Counted from the stretch's first letter, positions 1 through 7,279 are shown. The stretch is 40,726 bases of DNA from Candidatus Kaiserbacteria bacterium (GCA_021413775.1 JAIOPS010000030.1:1-40726), one strand, 5' to 3'. Translations and numbers: made by a program. Notes: generated from the sequence alone by a model not told the origin.

Positions 1-1
1 G

Positions 2-268
2 ACGAAAGACTTGCCGAGGCTCACTCCCCGCTCGGTGGAGCGCATGGTGAAACAGTACGCGGTAAAAGCAGGCATTACCCGCAAAGTAACGCCGCACGTC
101 ATCCGCCACTCGTTTGCCACGGACCTCCTCGGCAACGGCGCGGACCTCCGTTCGGTGCAGGCACTCCTCGGTCACGCCAACATTGCGACGACGCAGGTGT
201 ACACACACGTCACCGACAAACATCTCCGCGAAGTTCACAAGGCATTTCACGGAAAGAGAAGGACGTAG
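2..268 (+). CDS. Tyrosine recombinase (Xer-like), C-terminal part
   Basis: This is the C-terminal 88 residues of a tyrosine site-specific recombinase; the start lies outside the window. Visible motifs are the HVIRHSFA box (His and the second catalytic Arg), the [14 protein letters not shown] box (third catalytic His and nucleophile Tyr), and a short basic tail after [13 protein letters not shown]. In the family these residues cleave and rejoin DNA through a 3'-phosphotyrosine. Ending just after the Tyr box is typical of XerC/XerD/XerA proteins that resolve chromosome dimers. A phage or element integrase is possible because the catalytic core alone does not separate the two, but the short Xer-like C-terminus favours the housekeeping role. 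A GC-rich hairpin follows the stop codon directly. Confidence 0.85.
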   Translation, partial: TKDLPRLTPRSVERMVKQYAVKAGITRKVTPHVIRHSFATDLLGNGADLRSVQALLGHANIATTQVYTHVTDKHLREVHKAFHGKRRT

Positions 269-273
269 AGAAT

Positions 274-299
274 CGGAGGCGGCTCAAAAGCCGCCTCCG
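274..299. terminator. Hairpin between convergent genes, likely terminator
   Basis: A perfect 10-bp inverted repeat (CGGAGGCGGC / GCCGCCTCCG) with a 6-nt TCAAAA loop sits 5 nt after the recombinase stop and 15 nt from the stop of the convergent methyltransferase. There is no clear T-run on either side, so intrinsic termination is inferred from position and stem strength. Confidence 0.5.
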
Positions 300-314
300 G
301 ATGTCGTCGTCTGT

Positions 315-1076
315 TCAGAACAATTTGCGTATGAGCTTGCAGCGTTCTCCGATTGGAAAAAGCGGCTGTGCAAGATCGTCTCTGAGTTTCGGCAAGAAAC
401 GCCGTGCACACTCATCGATATTGCGGTCGACGGCTCCGAACAGGAACCAACAACACCGGGCAAGAGCCGGAAAGTCCCGGTACGCAAGGTCAAACGATGT
501 GTCGAGCTGCTTAATGTCATGGTTTATTTCGTACGGCCGCAGCAGCAGCTCATCAAACTCGTCGAAGTGGCGCCGCGGCAGTATGTGGCGGGAATATTCC
601 AACAGACTCGACATGTATCCGTCGTTTGTATTGTAGAAGAGAACGAGCGTTCCACCGATTTCGAGCTGGTCAGTCAATTTTTTTAGGACCTGCTTGTCTG
701 CGCCCTGCAGGCTCAGGTAGCCCAAGACATGACAACAAATGATGAGCTTGTATTTGACCACGGGGTCGAACTCAACGTCCTGGATTTTCATTCGCCAGAA
801 TCGGCCGGGCCTCTTCAGTGGGCGAATCCTCGGGTCCGGGTCGATGATGTGCACTTGCGGCGCTTTCTGTAGTGCAAAGGCCACGTTCCCGTCCCGTCCG
901 CCTACATCGAGCACGAGGTCTCCCCGCTTGAGCGTCACATGTTTCTTAATGGCGCGGATAAGCCATTCATTTTCCTGCGTTCTGAGTTTGAAAATGTCGT
1001 ACTCGGCGGCTCCTTTCGGATGCCATGTCTTCTGGATTGCGTCCGGTCCCTCAATCCTGCCGTATGCGCCGCTCAT
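315..1076 (-). CDS. Class I SAM-dependent methyltransferase
   Basis: A 253-residue protein with a Rossmann methyltransferase core. Motif I is DLVLDVGGRDGN (about residues 54-65), the acidic end of strand 2 is HIIDPDPR (about 76-83), and motif IV-like KLIICCHVLGYL follows at about 110-121. These features bind S-adenosylmethionine; the substrate cannot be read from the sequence. The C-terminal third is rich in Arg, Phe and Asp and shows no second recognisable domain. The start is supported by a strong AGGAGG (1083-1088) 6 nt upstream, which is unusual in this window. It is divergent from the TrmB-like regulator, so the regulator may control it. Small-molecule, lipid or sugar methylation are all open. 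Confidence 0.75.
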   Translation of the reverse strand: MSGAYGRIEGPDAIQKTWHPKGAAEYDIFKLRTQENEWLIRAIKKHVTLKRGDLVLDVGGRDGNVAFALQKAPQVHIIDPDPRIRPLKRPGRFWRMKIQDVEFDPVVKYKLIICCHVLGYLSLQGADKQVLKKLTDQLEIGGTLVLFYNTNDGYMSSLLEYSRHILPRRHFDEFDELLLRPYEINHDIKQLDTSFDLAYRDFPALARCCWFLFGAVDRNIDECARRFLPKLRDDLAQPLFPIGERCKLIRKLF

Positions 1077-1143
1077 AGGAAACCTCCTCTGCAGTCAGTT
1101 GCTGCCCGATATTATTCTGCTTTTGCGAGAACATGTCAACATT

Positions 1144-1186
1144 CATCATGAAATAATGATGGCGAAAATAGTGATTGATTCATTAT
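1144..1186. promoter_or_regulatory. Possible operator dyads between methyltransferase and regulator
   Basis: The divergent intergenic region holds CATCAT-gaaata-ATGATG (1144-1161) and a second, wider dyad ATAATGA (1153-1159) / TCATTAT (1180-1186). The right half-site overlaps the -35 region of the regulator gene, where a repressor would be expected to bind. TrmB-type regulators often act on their own divergent region. No footprint or second copy is visible here. Confidence 0.3.
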
Positions 1187-1203
1187 ATAAAATAAGGTAT
1201 TTT
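1175..1203 (+). promoter_or_regulatory. Sigma70-type promoter of the TrmB-like gene
   Basis: TTGATT (1175-1180), a 17-nt spacer and TATTTT (1198-1203). The -10 ends 7 nt before the ATG at 1211, so transcription should begin at or next to the start codon and give a leaderless mRNA. No Shine-Dalgarno is present. Confidence 0.55.
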
Positions 1204-1210
1204 TACCGAT

Positions 1211-1978
1211 ATGTCGGAGATTCATGATGAAAGTCTGCTGCGCAAAAAACTGGAGGTGCTTGGGCTCTCGCAAAAGGAGTCACGTACGTATCTTGCGCTG
1301 CTCTCCCGAGGGTATGTCGGAAGTTCGAAGCTCATTGCGGCGACCGGGCTCCACAGCCAGTACGTCTATGACGGGCTCGCGGGTCTCGAAGAAAAGGGTT
1401 TGGTCAATCACGTGATTAGGAATGGCCGGAAGAGATTTGCGGCACAGAGCCCGAAGCACCTTGAGATCCTTGTCCAGGAGAAACAGAGGACAGTGGATGC
1501 TTTAGTACCACAGCTCCTCTCCCTTGCAGGAAAGTCCGATATGCGAAGTTTTGAAGTCTATCAAGGGATTGAGTCTTTCAAATCGGAGGAGTTCCAGAAA
1601 CTCGAGTCGGTGACCGCCGGCACCTCTTTGCATATCATCGGCGATGAGGGAAATCTTTTTTTCGAAGCAATGGGCGACGACATGAATGCGTACGAGGAAA
1701 TACGTATTGAGAGAAAGATTTTTCTGCGTTATATCGCGAGCCGAGAAAACGTGCAGAACACGCTCCGGGCATTGCCGAGAAGTAAGTATTTTGAGATACG
1801 TACGCTCGAAGGTTTGCGACCGGGGAGAACCAACACAAATATCTGGGAAGACAGGGTCTCGATAAATATCTATAGTGAGCCGGTGATTACATTCAGCCTG
1901 ACGAACCGCGAGATTGCCACGAATTATCTGAATTTTTTTGAATCAATATGGGCAAAGTGCGAGCCTGTAAAAGTGTAA
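1211..1978 (+). CDS. TrmB-like winged-helix transcriptional regulator
   Basis: A 255-residue protein. Residues about 8-75 form a winged helix with the TrmB signature (LGLSQKESRTYLALLSRG, then the recognition-helix region GLHSQYVYDGLAGLEEKGLV). A short helix around residues 80-105 could dimerise. The remaining ~150 residues (HIIGDEGNLFFEAM, then EIRTLEGLRPGRTNTNIWEDRV) resemble the effector or phospholipase-D-like half found in some TrmB proteins, but no ligand can be assigned. In archaea TrmB senses sugars; in CPR genomes the same fold appears with unknown effectors. The ATG is chosen because the -10 box ends 7 nt upstream. The 3' end is followed by a perfect 14-bp hairpin. Its divergent partner is the methyltransferase. 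Confidence 0.75.
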   Translation: MSEIHDESLLRKKLEVLGLSQKESRTYLALLSRGYVGSSKLIAATGLHSQYVYDGLAGLEEKGLVNHVIRNGRKRFAAQSPKHLEILVQEKQRTVDALVPQLLSLAGKSDMRSFEVYQGIESFKSEEFQKLESVTAGTSLHIIGDEGNLFFEAMGDDMNAYEEIRIERKIFLRYIASRENVQNTLRALPRSKYFEIRTLEGLRPGRTNTNIWEDRVSINIYSEPVITFSLTNREIATNYLNFFESIWAKCEPVKV

Positions 1979-2272
1979 TGGTTCTCACGTCATGCAAGGT
2001 GCCCCTGACAGGGGCACCTTGCACTCTAGGCGCTCCTGAAGAAGAGCGGTCGTGTCCGGTAACGGCGTGGAGTGCTCGCATACCCGTACTGCTGCACATT
2101 CTGTTTTTGCGGTGCGGCAACCCGGAACATGCCCGTGGAGTCCTCGCGGATGGCGTGTCAGAGGTTCCACTCCTCGGTCCCCTTTTCAGTCGGCTCTGTA
2201 AACAAGTTGAGTTGATTCATATGTATGGTTGTGCGACTTGGTTCATAACTCGCTCCTTCTTTATATACGACC
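1979..2272. other. Non-coding stretch with one perfect hairpin
   Basis: There is no convincing gene here. Its main feature is a perfect 14-bp inverted repeat (1993-2006 / 2010-2023, arm TGCAAGGTGCCCCT, 3-nt loop GAC) 15 nt after the regulator stop. It lacks a U-tract, so it may be an mRNA-stabilising stem or a REP-like sequence as well as a terminator. The rest (2024-2255) has no RNA gene signature. Its right end carries a possible promoter for the exonuclease gene: TTGGTT (2238-2243), 18-nt spacer, TATATA (2262-2267). Confidence 0.5.
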
Positions 2273-3046
2273 GTGCATGAGAGCATCGTGAAGAACTTCA
2301 TACCTGCGCTCGAAAAGCTCGACGCGGACGTCGCCTGCTTTCAGGAGACCAAAGCGGAGCAGCATCAGTCGGAAGTGGATTTGCCGGAGTACGAAGAATA
2401 TTGGAACTCGTCCCGTACGCGCAAGGGGTACAGCGGGACCGCCATATTCACAAAAAACGAGCCTTTAAGCGTCCATTTCGGCATTCCGGACGATATTTTG
2501 AAGAAATACCACATGAAGGATGACTCTTACGGGGACCCGAATGAAGAAGGCCGGGTTGTAGCGGCCGAATTCGAGCACTTCTACGTCGCGACGGTATATA
2601 CCCCGAACTCAAAGGATGATTTGAGCCGCATCCCCCTCCGTCACAAGTTGTGGGACCCCGCGTTTTTGGAGTACATGAAAAAGCTGGAATCCCATAAACC
2701 GGTTATATTTTGCGGTGATTTAAACGTCGCCCATACAGAAGATGACCTTGCGAACCCGAAGCCGAATGCCGGCAAGAAGGGATTCACCGATGAAGAGAGA
2801 AGCGGCATCGATGCAATTATCCGGGCAGGCTTTGTGGATACCTTCCGGCTCTTTGTGCAGGGCAATGGTCATTACACGTGGTGGAGTCACTTCAATAACG
2901 CGCGCGATAGAAACGTCGGTTGGCGTATTGATTATATTTTTGTCAGCAAGGACCTTGCACCGCTGGTTACACGGGCCCAAATTCATCCGCAACTGCACGG
3001 TTCAGACCACTGCCCTATTTCAGTAGACCTCGATATAGAGCCGTAA
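2273..3046 (+). CDS. Exonuclease III-family AP endonuclease lacking the N-terminal strand
   Basis: A 257-residue endonuclease/exonuclease/phosphatase-fold protein of the XthA/ExoA type, which cuts DNA at abasic sites and trims 3' ends. Visible active-site boxes are CFQETKA (metal-binding Glu, about residue 25), VATVYTPNSKD (catalytic Tyr), CGDLNVAH (Asp and Asn), RIDYIFVSKDL (Asp), and GSDHCPI (catalytic His). The usual first strand, a WNVNGIR-like segment carrying the metal-network Asn, is missing. The frame is closed by TAA at 2246-2248, and the codons between it and the GTG do not resemble that segment in any frame. GTG at 2273 is the first sensible start, with a TATATA box 5 nt upstream. 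It is either a 5'-truncated gene or a variant that has lost the strand. Confidence 0.8.
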   Translation: MHESIVKNFIPALEKLDADVACFQETKAEQHQSEVDLPEYEEYWNSSRTRKGYSGTAIFTKNEPLSVHFGIPDDILKKYHMKDDSYGDPNEEGRVVAAEFEHFYVATVYTPNSKDDLSRIPLRHKLWDPAFLEYMKKLESHKPVIFCGDLNVAHTEDDLANPKPNAGKKGFTDEERSGIDAIIRAGFVDTFRLFVQGNGHYTWWSHFNNARDRNVGWRIDYIFVSKDLAPLVTRAQIHPQLHGSDHCPISVDLDIEP

Positions 3047-3294
3047 ATTATATAGGACAACTTGATGGGTGAGGATATCCACAGGTCTGTCCTTTACCAT
3101 GTCCGATATAGGAGTATTCTGAACCTCGGTCGCTCATTGTCGCATTCCCGAGTTTCTATCAAACGGGATATATATCGTACATAAGTACTCAAACACATCA
3201 TTGTAACGGGCGCCTCTGTGCTCGATTGAGTCAAAGGTACTTGTCGTAATATGTTTCGCGCTCTTTAAGAAAAGCGAGGAATGCAAAAACTAAG
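3047..3294. other. Non-coding gap, possible small RNA start
   Basis: No ORF is supported. The stretch holds a TATAGGACA copy (3052-3060), a TGTCC-gatata near 3095, and a DnaA-box-like ATATCCACA (3075-3083). A weak promoter, TTGAGT (3226-3231) - 18 nt - TATGTT (3250-3255), would start a transcript of roughly 95 nt ending at the strong terminator at 3295-3358. Confidence 0.3.
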
Positions 3295-3358
3295 TCGCCT
3301 GACGCAGGCGGCCCCAAGAAAAAGATGGGGGCCACCCCGTCAGGCGATTTTCTTTTTT
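3295..3358. terminator. Strong bidirectional intrinsic terminator
   Basis: The outer stem TCGCCTGACG (3295-3304) / CGTCAGGCGA (3338-3347) encloses an inner stem GGCCCC (3310-3315) / GGGGCC (3328-3333). A T-rich tail (3348-3358) follows on the plus strand. The minus strand runs into CTTAGTTTTTG, so it can also end the convergent cca gene. Confidence 0.85.
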
Positions 3359-3383
3359 CCCACTCAGTGGGAAAAGGGCCAAG

Positions 3384-4853
3384 CTACGATACGTGGTGTT
3401 TGGCGCGAAGTTTCTTGACCTCAGCCTCCTCCTCTTCTGTTTTGCGGTCTTTCCCCTTCTCTCCGAGCTCTTTTAGCGCTTCATCGGCCATGTCCGACAT
3501 CTCACCAGCCCTCTTTTCGAGATATTCCTCCGTATTTTTTGACGGTTCGTCAAGAACTTCCTCCAGAAGTGCGTGCAGTATCCAGCCGATACGCGGCCCC
3601 GGCGCTTCGCCCTTTTCTATCAGTTTCGCACCGTCGATTTTGAGCATGCCGACAGACACGGGGTCTCTCATCGCTTCATCAATCATCGACATGTACTTCC
3701 TCAGGCGGAACGGGTGTTCCTTCGGGCGTCCTGTTCCGATGCGGTCGCACACACGAAGGTTCACAAGGTCCACGATGTTTTCCTGTCCGACGCGCGCAAT
3801 GAGCCGTCGAACCGCCGAGAGCGTAACAACATCCGGGTCCGAGAAGAACATGTGCGCGCGTACGAGGTTGGATACTTTTGATACGGTATCTTTCGGAAAT
3901 TTGAGGTCGTTCAGTATTTTTTTCGTCATTTTTGCCGAGACGACATCATGACCGTGGAAGGTCCAGTCTTTTTTCTCTTCCGACCACTCACGGGTCGCGG
4001 GCTTACCGATGTCGTGCAAAAGCGCCGAGAGGCGGATATCCAGCGACCAATTTTTGTCCGCCGCATGCTGCAGTGAACGGAGCAGGTGCTCGAATACATC
4101 AAACGAGTGTGCCTGGTTCTGGTTGCAGCCGAGCCCCTCTTCGAGCTCGGGGAGGACGTACTTCAATATGCCCAGTCTCTGAGCCATATACAAAGCCTGG
4201 AGCGGACGCTCGCTCATAACTATCCTTACCAGCTCATCACGGACTCTCTCGCGGGATATTTTACCGAGTTGTGCCGCATTCGCTGCGATGCCGGTTGCGG
4301 TCTGTGTATCAATGGCGAAATCGAGCTCGGCGGAAATTCTGATAGCCCGAAGCATGCGCAACGCATCCTCCTCGAAGCGCTTGTGCGGGTCCCCGACCGC
4401 CACGATGACTTTCCGCGCAAGGTCTTCACGTCCTCCGTGGAGGTCCCTCATTTCGCCTGACATCACGTCGTATGCAATGGCGTTGATGGTGAAGTCGCGC
4501 CGCTCAAGGTCGTCCTCGAGCTTGTCGCTGAAGCGCACTTCATCCGGATGCCGGGCGTTGGAATATTTCCCCTCGATGCGGTACGGCGTTATCTCGACGA
4601 CTTTCAGTTTCGGATTCTCCGATTGGGTGACGACCCCCACGGTGCCGTAATTATTTTCGTAGAAGGTCTCTTCGAAAAGCTTTTGAATATCTTCCGGCCT
4701 CGCATTTGTCGTGATGTCCCAATCTTTCGGCTCTCTGCCGATAAGAAGGTCGCGTACGCAGCCGCCGACAAGCCAGGCGTCGAAGCCGGCGCTCTTGAGG
4801 GTCGCCGCGGTCTCGCGGATTATTTCTGGCACAGACATCTCCGCGGTCTTCAT
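3384..4853 (-). CDS. cca: CCA-adding tRNA nucleotidyltransferase / poly(A) polymerase family with HD domain
   Basis: A 489-residue class II nucleotidyltransferase. The head domain has LVGGCVRDLLIG followed by KDWDITTNA, whose two Asp bind metal (about residues 29-52). Next come the RRDFTINAIAYD neck motif (about 118-129) and the RMLRAIRISAELDF helix. A central HD phosphohydrolase domain carries LLHDIGKPATR (about 275-285). The C-terminus is a highly charged Glu/Lys tail. The enzyme adds CCA to tRNA 3' ends, and three of the four tRNAs in this window need it because they encode no CCA. tRNA-Arg and tRNA-Gly lie immediately upstream on the same strand. An alternative start seven codons in (MSVPEI) cannot be excluded. 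A poly(A) polymerase role is the other family possibility. Confidence 0.9.
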   Translation of the reverse strand: MKTAEMSVPEIIRETAATLKSAGFDAWLVGGCVRDLLIGREPKDWDITTNARPEDIQKLFEETFYENNYGTVGVVTQSENPKLKVVEITPYRIEGKYSNARHPDEVRFSDKLEDDLERRDFTINAIAYDVMSGEMRDLHGGREDLARKVIVAVGDPHKRFEEDALRMLRAIRISAELDFAIDTQTATGIAANAAQLGKISRERVRDELVRIVMSERPLQALYMAQRLGILKYVLPELEEGLGCNQNQAHSFDVFEHLLRSLQHAADKNWSLDIRLSALLHDIGKPATREWSEEKKDWTFHGHDVVSAKMTKKILNDLKFPKDTVSKVSNLVRAHMFFSDPDVVTLSAVRRLIARVGQENIVDLVNLRVCDRIGTGRPKEHPFRLRKYMSMIDEAMRDPVSVGMLKIDGAKLIEKGEAPGPRIGWILHALLEEVLDEPSKNTEEYLEKRAGEMSDMADEALKELGEKGKDRKTEEEEAEVKKLRAKHHVS

Positions 4854-4891
4854 AGGATTATTTTACCTCGTAACACCTCGTTTCGCTTCAT

Positions 4892-4963
4892 TGCTCCCGC
4901 CAGGATTCGAACCTGGAATAGCAGTTCCGAAGACTGCTGTGATATCCGTTTCACCACGAGAGC
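4892..4963 (-). tRNA. tRNA-Arg (anticodon UCG)
   Basis: A 72-nt cloverleaf folds on the minus strand: acceptor GCTCTCG / CGGGAGC, D stem GTGA/TCAC, anticodon stem GCAGT/ACTGC with loop CTTCGGA, and T arm CCAGG-TTCGAAT-CCTGG. The anticodon TCG reads CGA-type Arg codons. The discriminator base is A and no CCA is encoded. Confidence 0.95.
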
Positions 4964-5003
4964 GTCACTCATCTCGCACACAACCGATGTATCTCTATCT
5001 CTG

Positions 5004-5074
5004 TGCGGGTACCGGGAATCGAACCCGGGTCATCTGATTGGCAACCAGATGTTCTACCATTGAACCATACCCGC
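5004..5074 (-). tRNA. tRNA-Gly (anticodon GCC)
   Basis: A 71-nt cloverleaf: acceptor GCGGGTA / TACCCGC, D arm GTTC...GAAC, anticodon stem TCTGG/TCAGA with loop TTGCCAA (anticodon GCC), and T arm CCGGG-TTCGATT-CCCGG. The discriminator base is A and no CCA is encoded. A 15-nt copy of its 5' end lies upstream at 5131-5145. Confidence 0.95.
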
Positions 5075-5130
5075 AATATGTTCTCTCTATACATCGAGCC
5101 AAAGCACCGCAGCTCTTCGTATCATCCGCC

Positions 5131-5145
5131 TGAACCATACCCGCA
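5131..5145 (-). repeat. Partial duplicate of the tRNA-Gly(GCC) 5' end
   Basis: TGAACCATACCCGCA is identical to 5061-5075, the acceptor 5' strand and start of the D arm of the neighbouring tRNA-Gly plus one flanking base, in the same orientation and 70 bp away. The rest of the tRNA is absent. It may be a relic of tRNA duplication or of recombination at the tRNA gene. Confidence 0.6.
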
Positions 5146-5235
5146 TTGCCCACCGATCTTCAGGCCCGCACGTTCAATGCCAAGGGATTATACAGTACTC
5201 CCCCACCCCGCAGCAATGATTCCGTCGCGGAGACC

Positions 5236-6303
5236 TTACTTTTTCTGCTGGGGCTCGCTGCCTTTCTGCTCGGTCGGCTGTTTCTTCTGCTCAGATTTCT
5301 GCTGAAATGTATCAACAATTTTCTGAACGACAGGGTGTTGCTCCTTGAGCGGAATGACGGCGGGCGTAGTCGGAGTCTTCGGCGCAGCAGGACGCATGCC
5401 GGGCAAAAGGAGTACGCCCGCGCCGCCCTTCTCTTCACGAAATGCCACGAGAATACCGACGATTGCGATTATCAAAAGCACGATAGGAATCCAGCTGGCT
5501 GCGCGACATACCGGTACGAAGTACCAGAATCCCACGAGGAGGATAAGAGGAGTCAAAATCATCGCCACCGGGATGGCGGGGTTTTTCTGTATGAGGGGCG
5601 GCCGAGAAAGGGCCGCTATAGCCGCTATAACAACATACAGAGCAAGGAGAATGAACCAGAGCTGATAGGCACCCGAAGCGGCACACAGCGCCGCAAAAGA
5701 GCTTACCGAGCCTAGAGTGGGCACCGGCACCGGCGCGACAGGCGTCGGAACTGAAGGAACATTCGGCACAGACGGTTTCGACGGTGCCGGTTTCGAAGGA
5801 GCTGGCTGCGGCGCAGGCTGAGCAGGTGCCGGCGTGGTTCCGGGAGCGGTGGTTCCGGACGCGCTCACCGCAAATGAAACGATAGTGGCACATACGGGGC
5901 TCCCCTGCCTGGCGGAGAGAAGAGTTATAGAGACAGGTAATGAGCCGTGTATCCCGCTGGAGTCAATATCCGTATGGATACGGAGTTGTCCGTCCGGGTT
6001 CATGAAGCGCGTCATCTGACGGAACGGGATTACGGTATTCCCTACTGAGCCTGAAATTGCCACGTACGAGCTGTCAGGAATAACGACATCAAATGAGTCG
6101 AGTGCGCCGTCGTACACATACGGTGTTACCGATGTGACCATGAGTTGTTGACATGATGCGCCGCCGGGAGGAAGAAGCTGCGCAGTCGAAGATGTGACGG
6201 AGCTCGCCGCGAATGAAACACCGGGGAGTACGAAAAGAGCCGCAATGAACACGAAGACCGATCGACGAACCCGTGTAAAAGCTGAACTCATATGTTGCTG
6301 CAA
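5236..6303 (-). CDS. Exported Pro-rich membrane protein of unknown function
   Basis: A 355-residue protein. The N-terminus has a basic stretch and hydrophobic core ending in VSFA-ASS (about residues 14-33), consistent with a signal peptide. Residues about 35-150 form a Ser/Thr/Val-rich, probably beta-sandwich ectodomain with two Cys (SCQQL and SPVCA). Residues about 150-195 are a repetitive Pro/Ala/Ser linker of PAPSKPAPSKP type. Three to four hydrophobic segments follow (about 205-295, for example LWFILLALYVVIAAIAAL), then a cytoplasmic Gln/Lys-rich tail. I do not recognise the family. The architecture suggests an envelope-anchored surface protein. An internal Met (MSSAFT) is an alternative start. 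It stands alone, with tRNA genes downstream and the DnaA-box region upstream. Confidence 0.75.
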   Translation of the reverse strand: MQQHMSSAFTRVRRSVFVFIAALFVLPGVSFAASSVTSSTAQLLPPGGASCQQLMVTSVTPYVYDGALDSFDVVIPDSSYVAISGSVGNTVIPFRQMTRFMNPDGQLRIHTDIDSSGIHGSLPVSITLLSARQGSPVCATIVSFAVSASGTTAPGTTPAPAQPAPQPAPSKPAPSKPSVPNVPSVPTPVAPVPVPTLGSVSSFAALCAASGAYQLWFILLALYVVIAAIAALSRPPLIQKNPAIPVAMILTPLILLVGFWYFVPVCRAASWIPIVLLIIAIVGILVAFREEKGGAGVLLLPGMRPAAPKTPTTPAVIPLKEQHPVVQKIVDTFQQKSEQKKQPTEQKGSEPQQKK

Positions 6304-6687
6304 ACCTAGTACAGCGCTCAGGGCGAGTCAAGGCGCTTTCTGATGCGCACCGATTCATCAGTACTGTCAAGATTCAAGAGTCGAATTTTTGTACCGATCG
6401 AGACACAATCAAGGACACATCACGGAATTGGACCGAATTCCGCATGCCAGCGAATAGGGCTCAGAAACAGGATTTATCGCAAACTGTGGACAACTCTGTG
6501 GAGATGTGGATAAAGGACACCTCTTACACTCAGGTTTCATGTCCGATTTTATGCGTTTTATCTATATTATAAGCCATATTATGTGGGACATTCAGAGACA
6601 CTCATAAAAGTAGCAAAAGTTCATAATACGTTACTAAGAAACATGTCAGTCATGCGTTTCCCGTGAAATGAGCCTATACTGCGTATC
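6304..6687. other. 384-nt gap with DnaA-box cluster and AT-rich tract, candidate oriC
   Basis: No gene is seen. Three same-strand DnaA-box-like sites lie close together: TGTGGACAA (6485-6493, 8/9 to TGTGGATAA), TGTGGAGAT (6497-6505, 7/9) and a perfect TGTGGATAA (6505-6513). About 30 nt on is an AT-rich tract (6545-6582) that could unwind, and TGTGGGACA (6582-6590) follows. The flanking genes diverge. No dnaA, dnaN or gidA lies nearby in this window, so the origin call rests on sequence only. Confidence 0.4.
6675..6680 (+). promoter_or_regulatory. -10 box of yraN, leaderless arrangement
   Basis: TATACT ends 7 nt before the ATG at 6688. There is no Shine-Dalgarno and no convincing -35 at 17 nt. 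Confidence 0.45.
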
Positions 6688-7077
6688 ATGAGTTCCAGGA
6701 AAACCGGCAACATAGGAGAGGATGTAGCCTGCCAGTTCCTTCAGGGGAAAGGTTTTCGGGTCATAAAGCGAAATTACCTCAAGCCATGGGGCGAAATCGA
6801 TATAATTGCTGAGAAGGCGGGGATAATTCACTTTGTGGAGGTTAAGGCCATTTCACGTGAAAGCACGAGCGAAGTTTCCCGTGAAATGGACCACCAACCG
6901 GAAGAGCTGGTAGACGTCAGAAAGCTTCGCAAAATTGCGCGCACCGCAGCCTCGTATATGGCAGAGACGAAGGATGATAGAGAGTATCAAATCGACGTCG
7001 TCGGCGTTATCTTGAGCCATAAAACGAGGACAGCTCGGTGCCGTCTCGTGGAGCAGGCAGTAGAGGATTCTATATAG
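6688..7077 (+). CDS. yraN: YraN family (UPF0102) predicted endonuclease
   Basis: A 129-residue protein of normal length for UPF0102. The restriction-endonuclease-like core is visible: GNIGEDVACQFLQGKGF (about residues 7-23), the Asp in WGEIDIIAEK (about 37-46) and the E-x-K of HFVEVKAI (about 50-57). The family is related to Holliday-junction resolvases and is thought to act on nucleic acid, though its role is not settled. The start is the first ATG after a TATACT box. The stop lies inside the first of three TATAGGACA repeats (7073-7105). It is divergent from the membrane protein at 5236-6303 and is followed by convergent tRNA-Pro. Confidence 0.88.
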   Translation: MSSRKTGNIGEDVACQFLQGKGFRVIKRNYLKPWGEIDIIAEKAGIIHFVEVKAISRESTSEVSREMDHQPEELVDVRKLRKIARTAASYMAETKDDREYQIDVVGVILSHKTRTARCRLVEQAVEDSI

Positions 7078-7105
7078 GACATTCTATAGGACACGATGTC
7101 CTATA
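7073..7105. repeat. TATAGGACA direct repeat and dyad
   Basis: TATAGGACA occurs at 7073-7081 and 7085-7093 and in inverted form (TGTCCTATA) at 7097-7105. The last two make a 9-bp dyad around CGA. The same word is at 3052-3060. It may be a protein-binding site or a weak hairpin after yraN. Confidence 0.4.
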
Positions 7106-7141
7106 TGAACCTTGTGCTGACGCCTGTAGAGGTTCTTTTTT

Positions 7142-7212
7142 TCGGGGCGCCGAGAATCGAACTCGGTCTGTCTGCTCCCAAAGCAGATGTACTACCGGTA
7201 TACTACGCCCCG
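7142..7212 (-). tRNA. tRNA-Pro (anticodon UGG)
   Basis: A 71-nt cloverleaf: acceptor CGGGGCG / CGCCCCG, D stem GTAT/GTAC, anticodon stem TCTGC/GCAGA with loop TTTGGGA (anticodon TGG), and T arm CCGAG-TTCGATT-CTCGG. The discriminator base is A and no CCA is encoded; a run of A follows. Confidence 0.93.
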
Positions 7213-7279
7213 AAAAAAGGAATCTTTAAACAAGAAGTCTCGCGTGTAACGCAGCGTATCGTAGCACAGAGTCGTCGGT

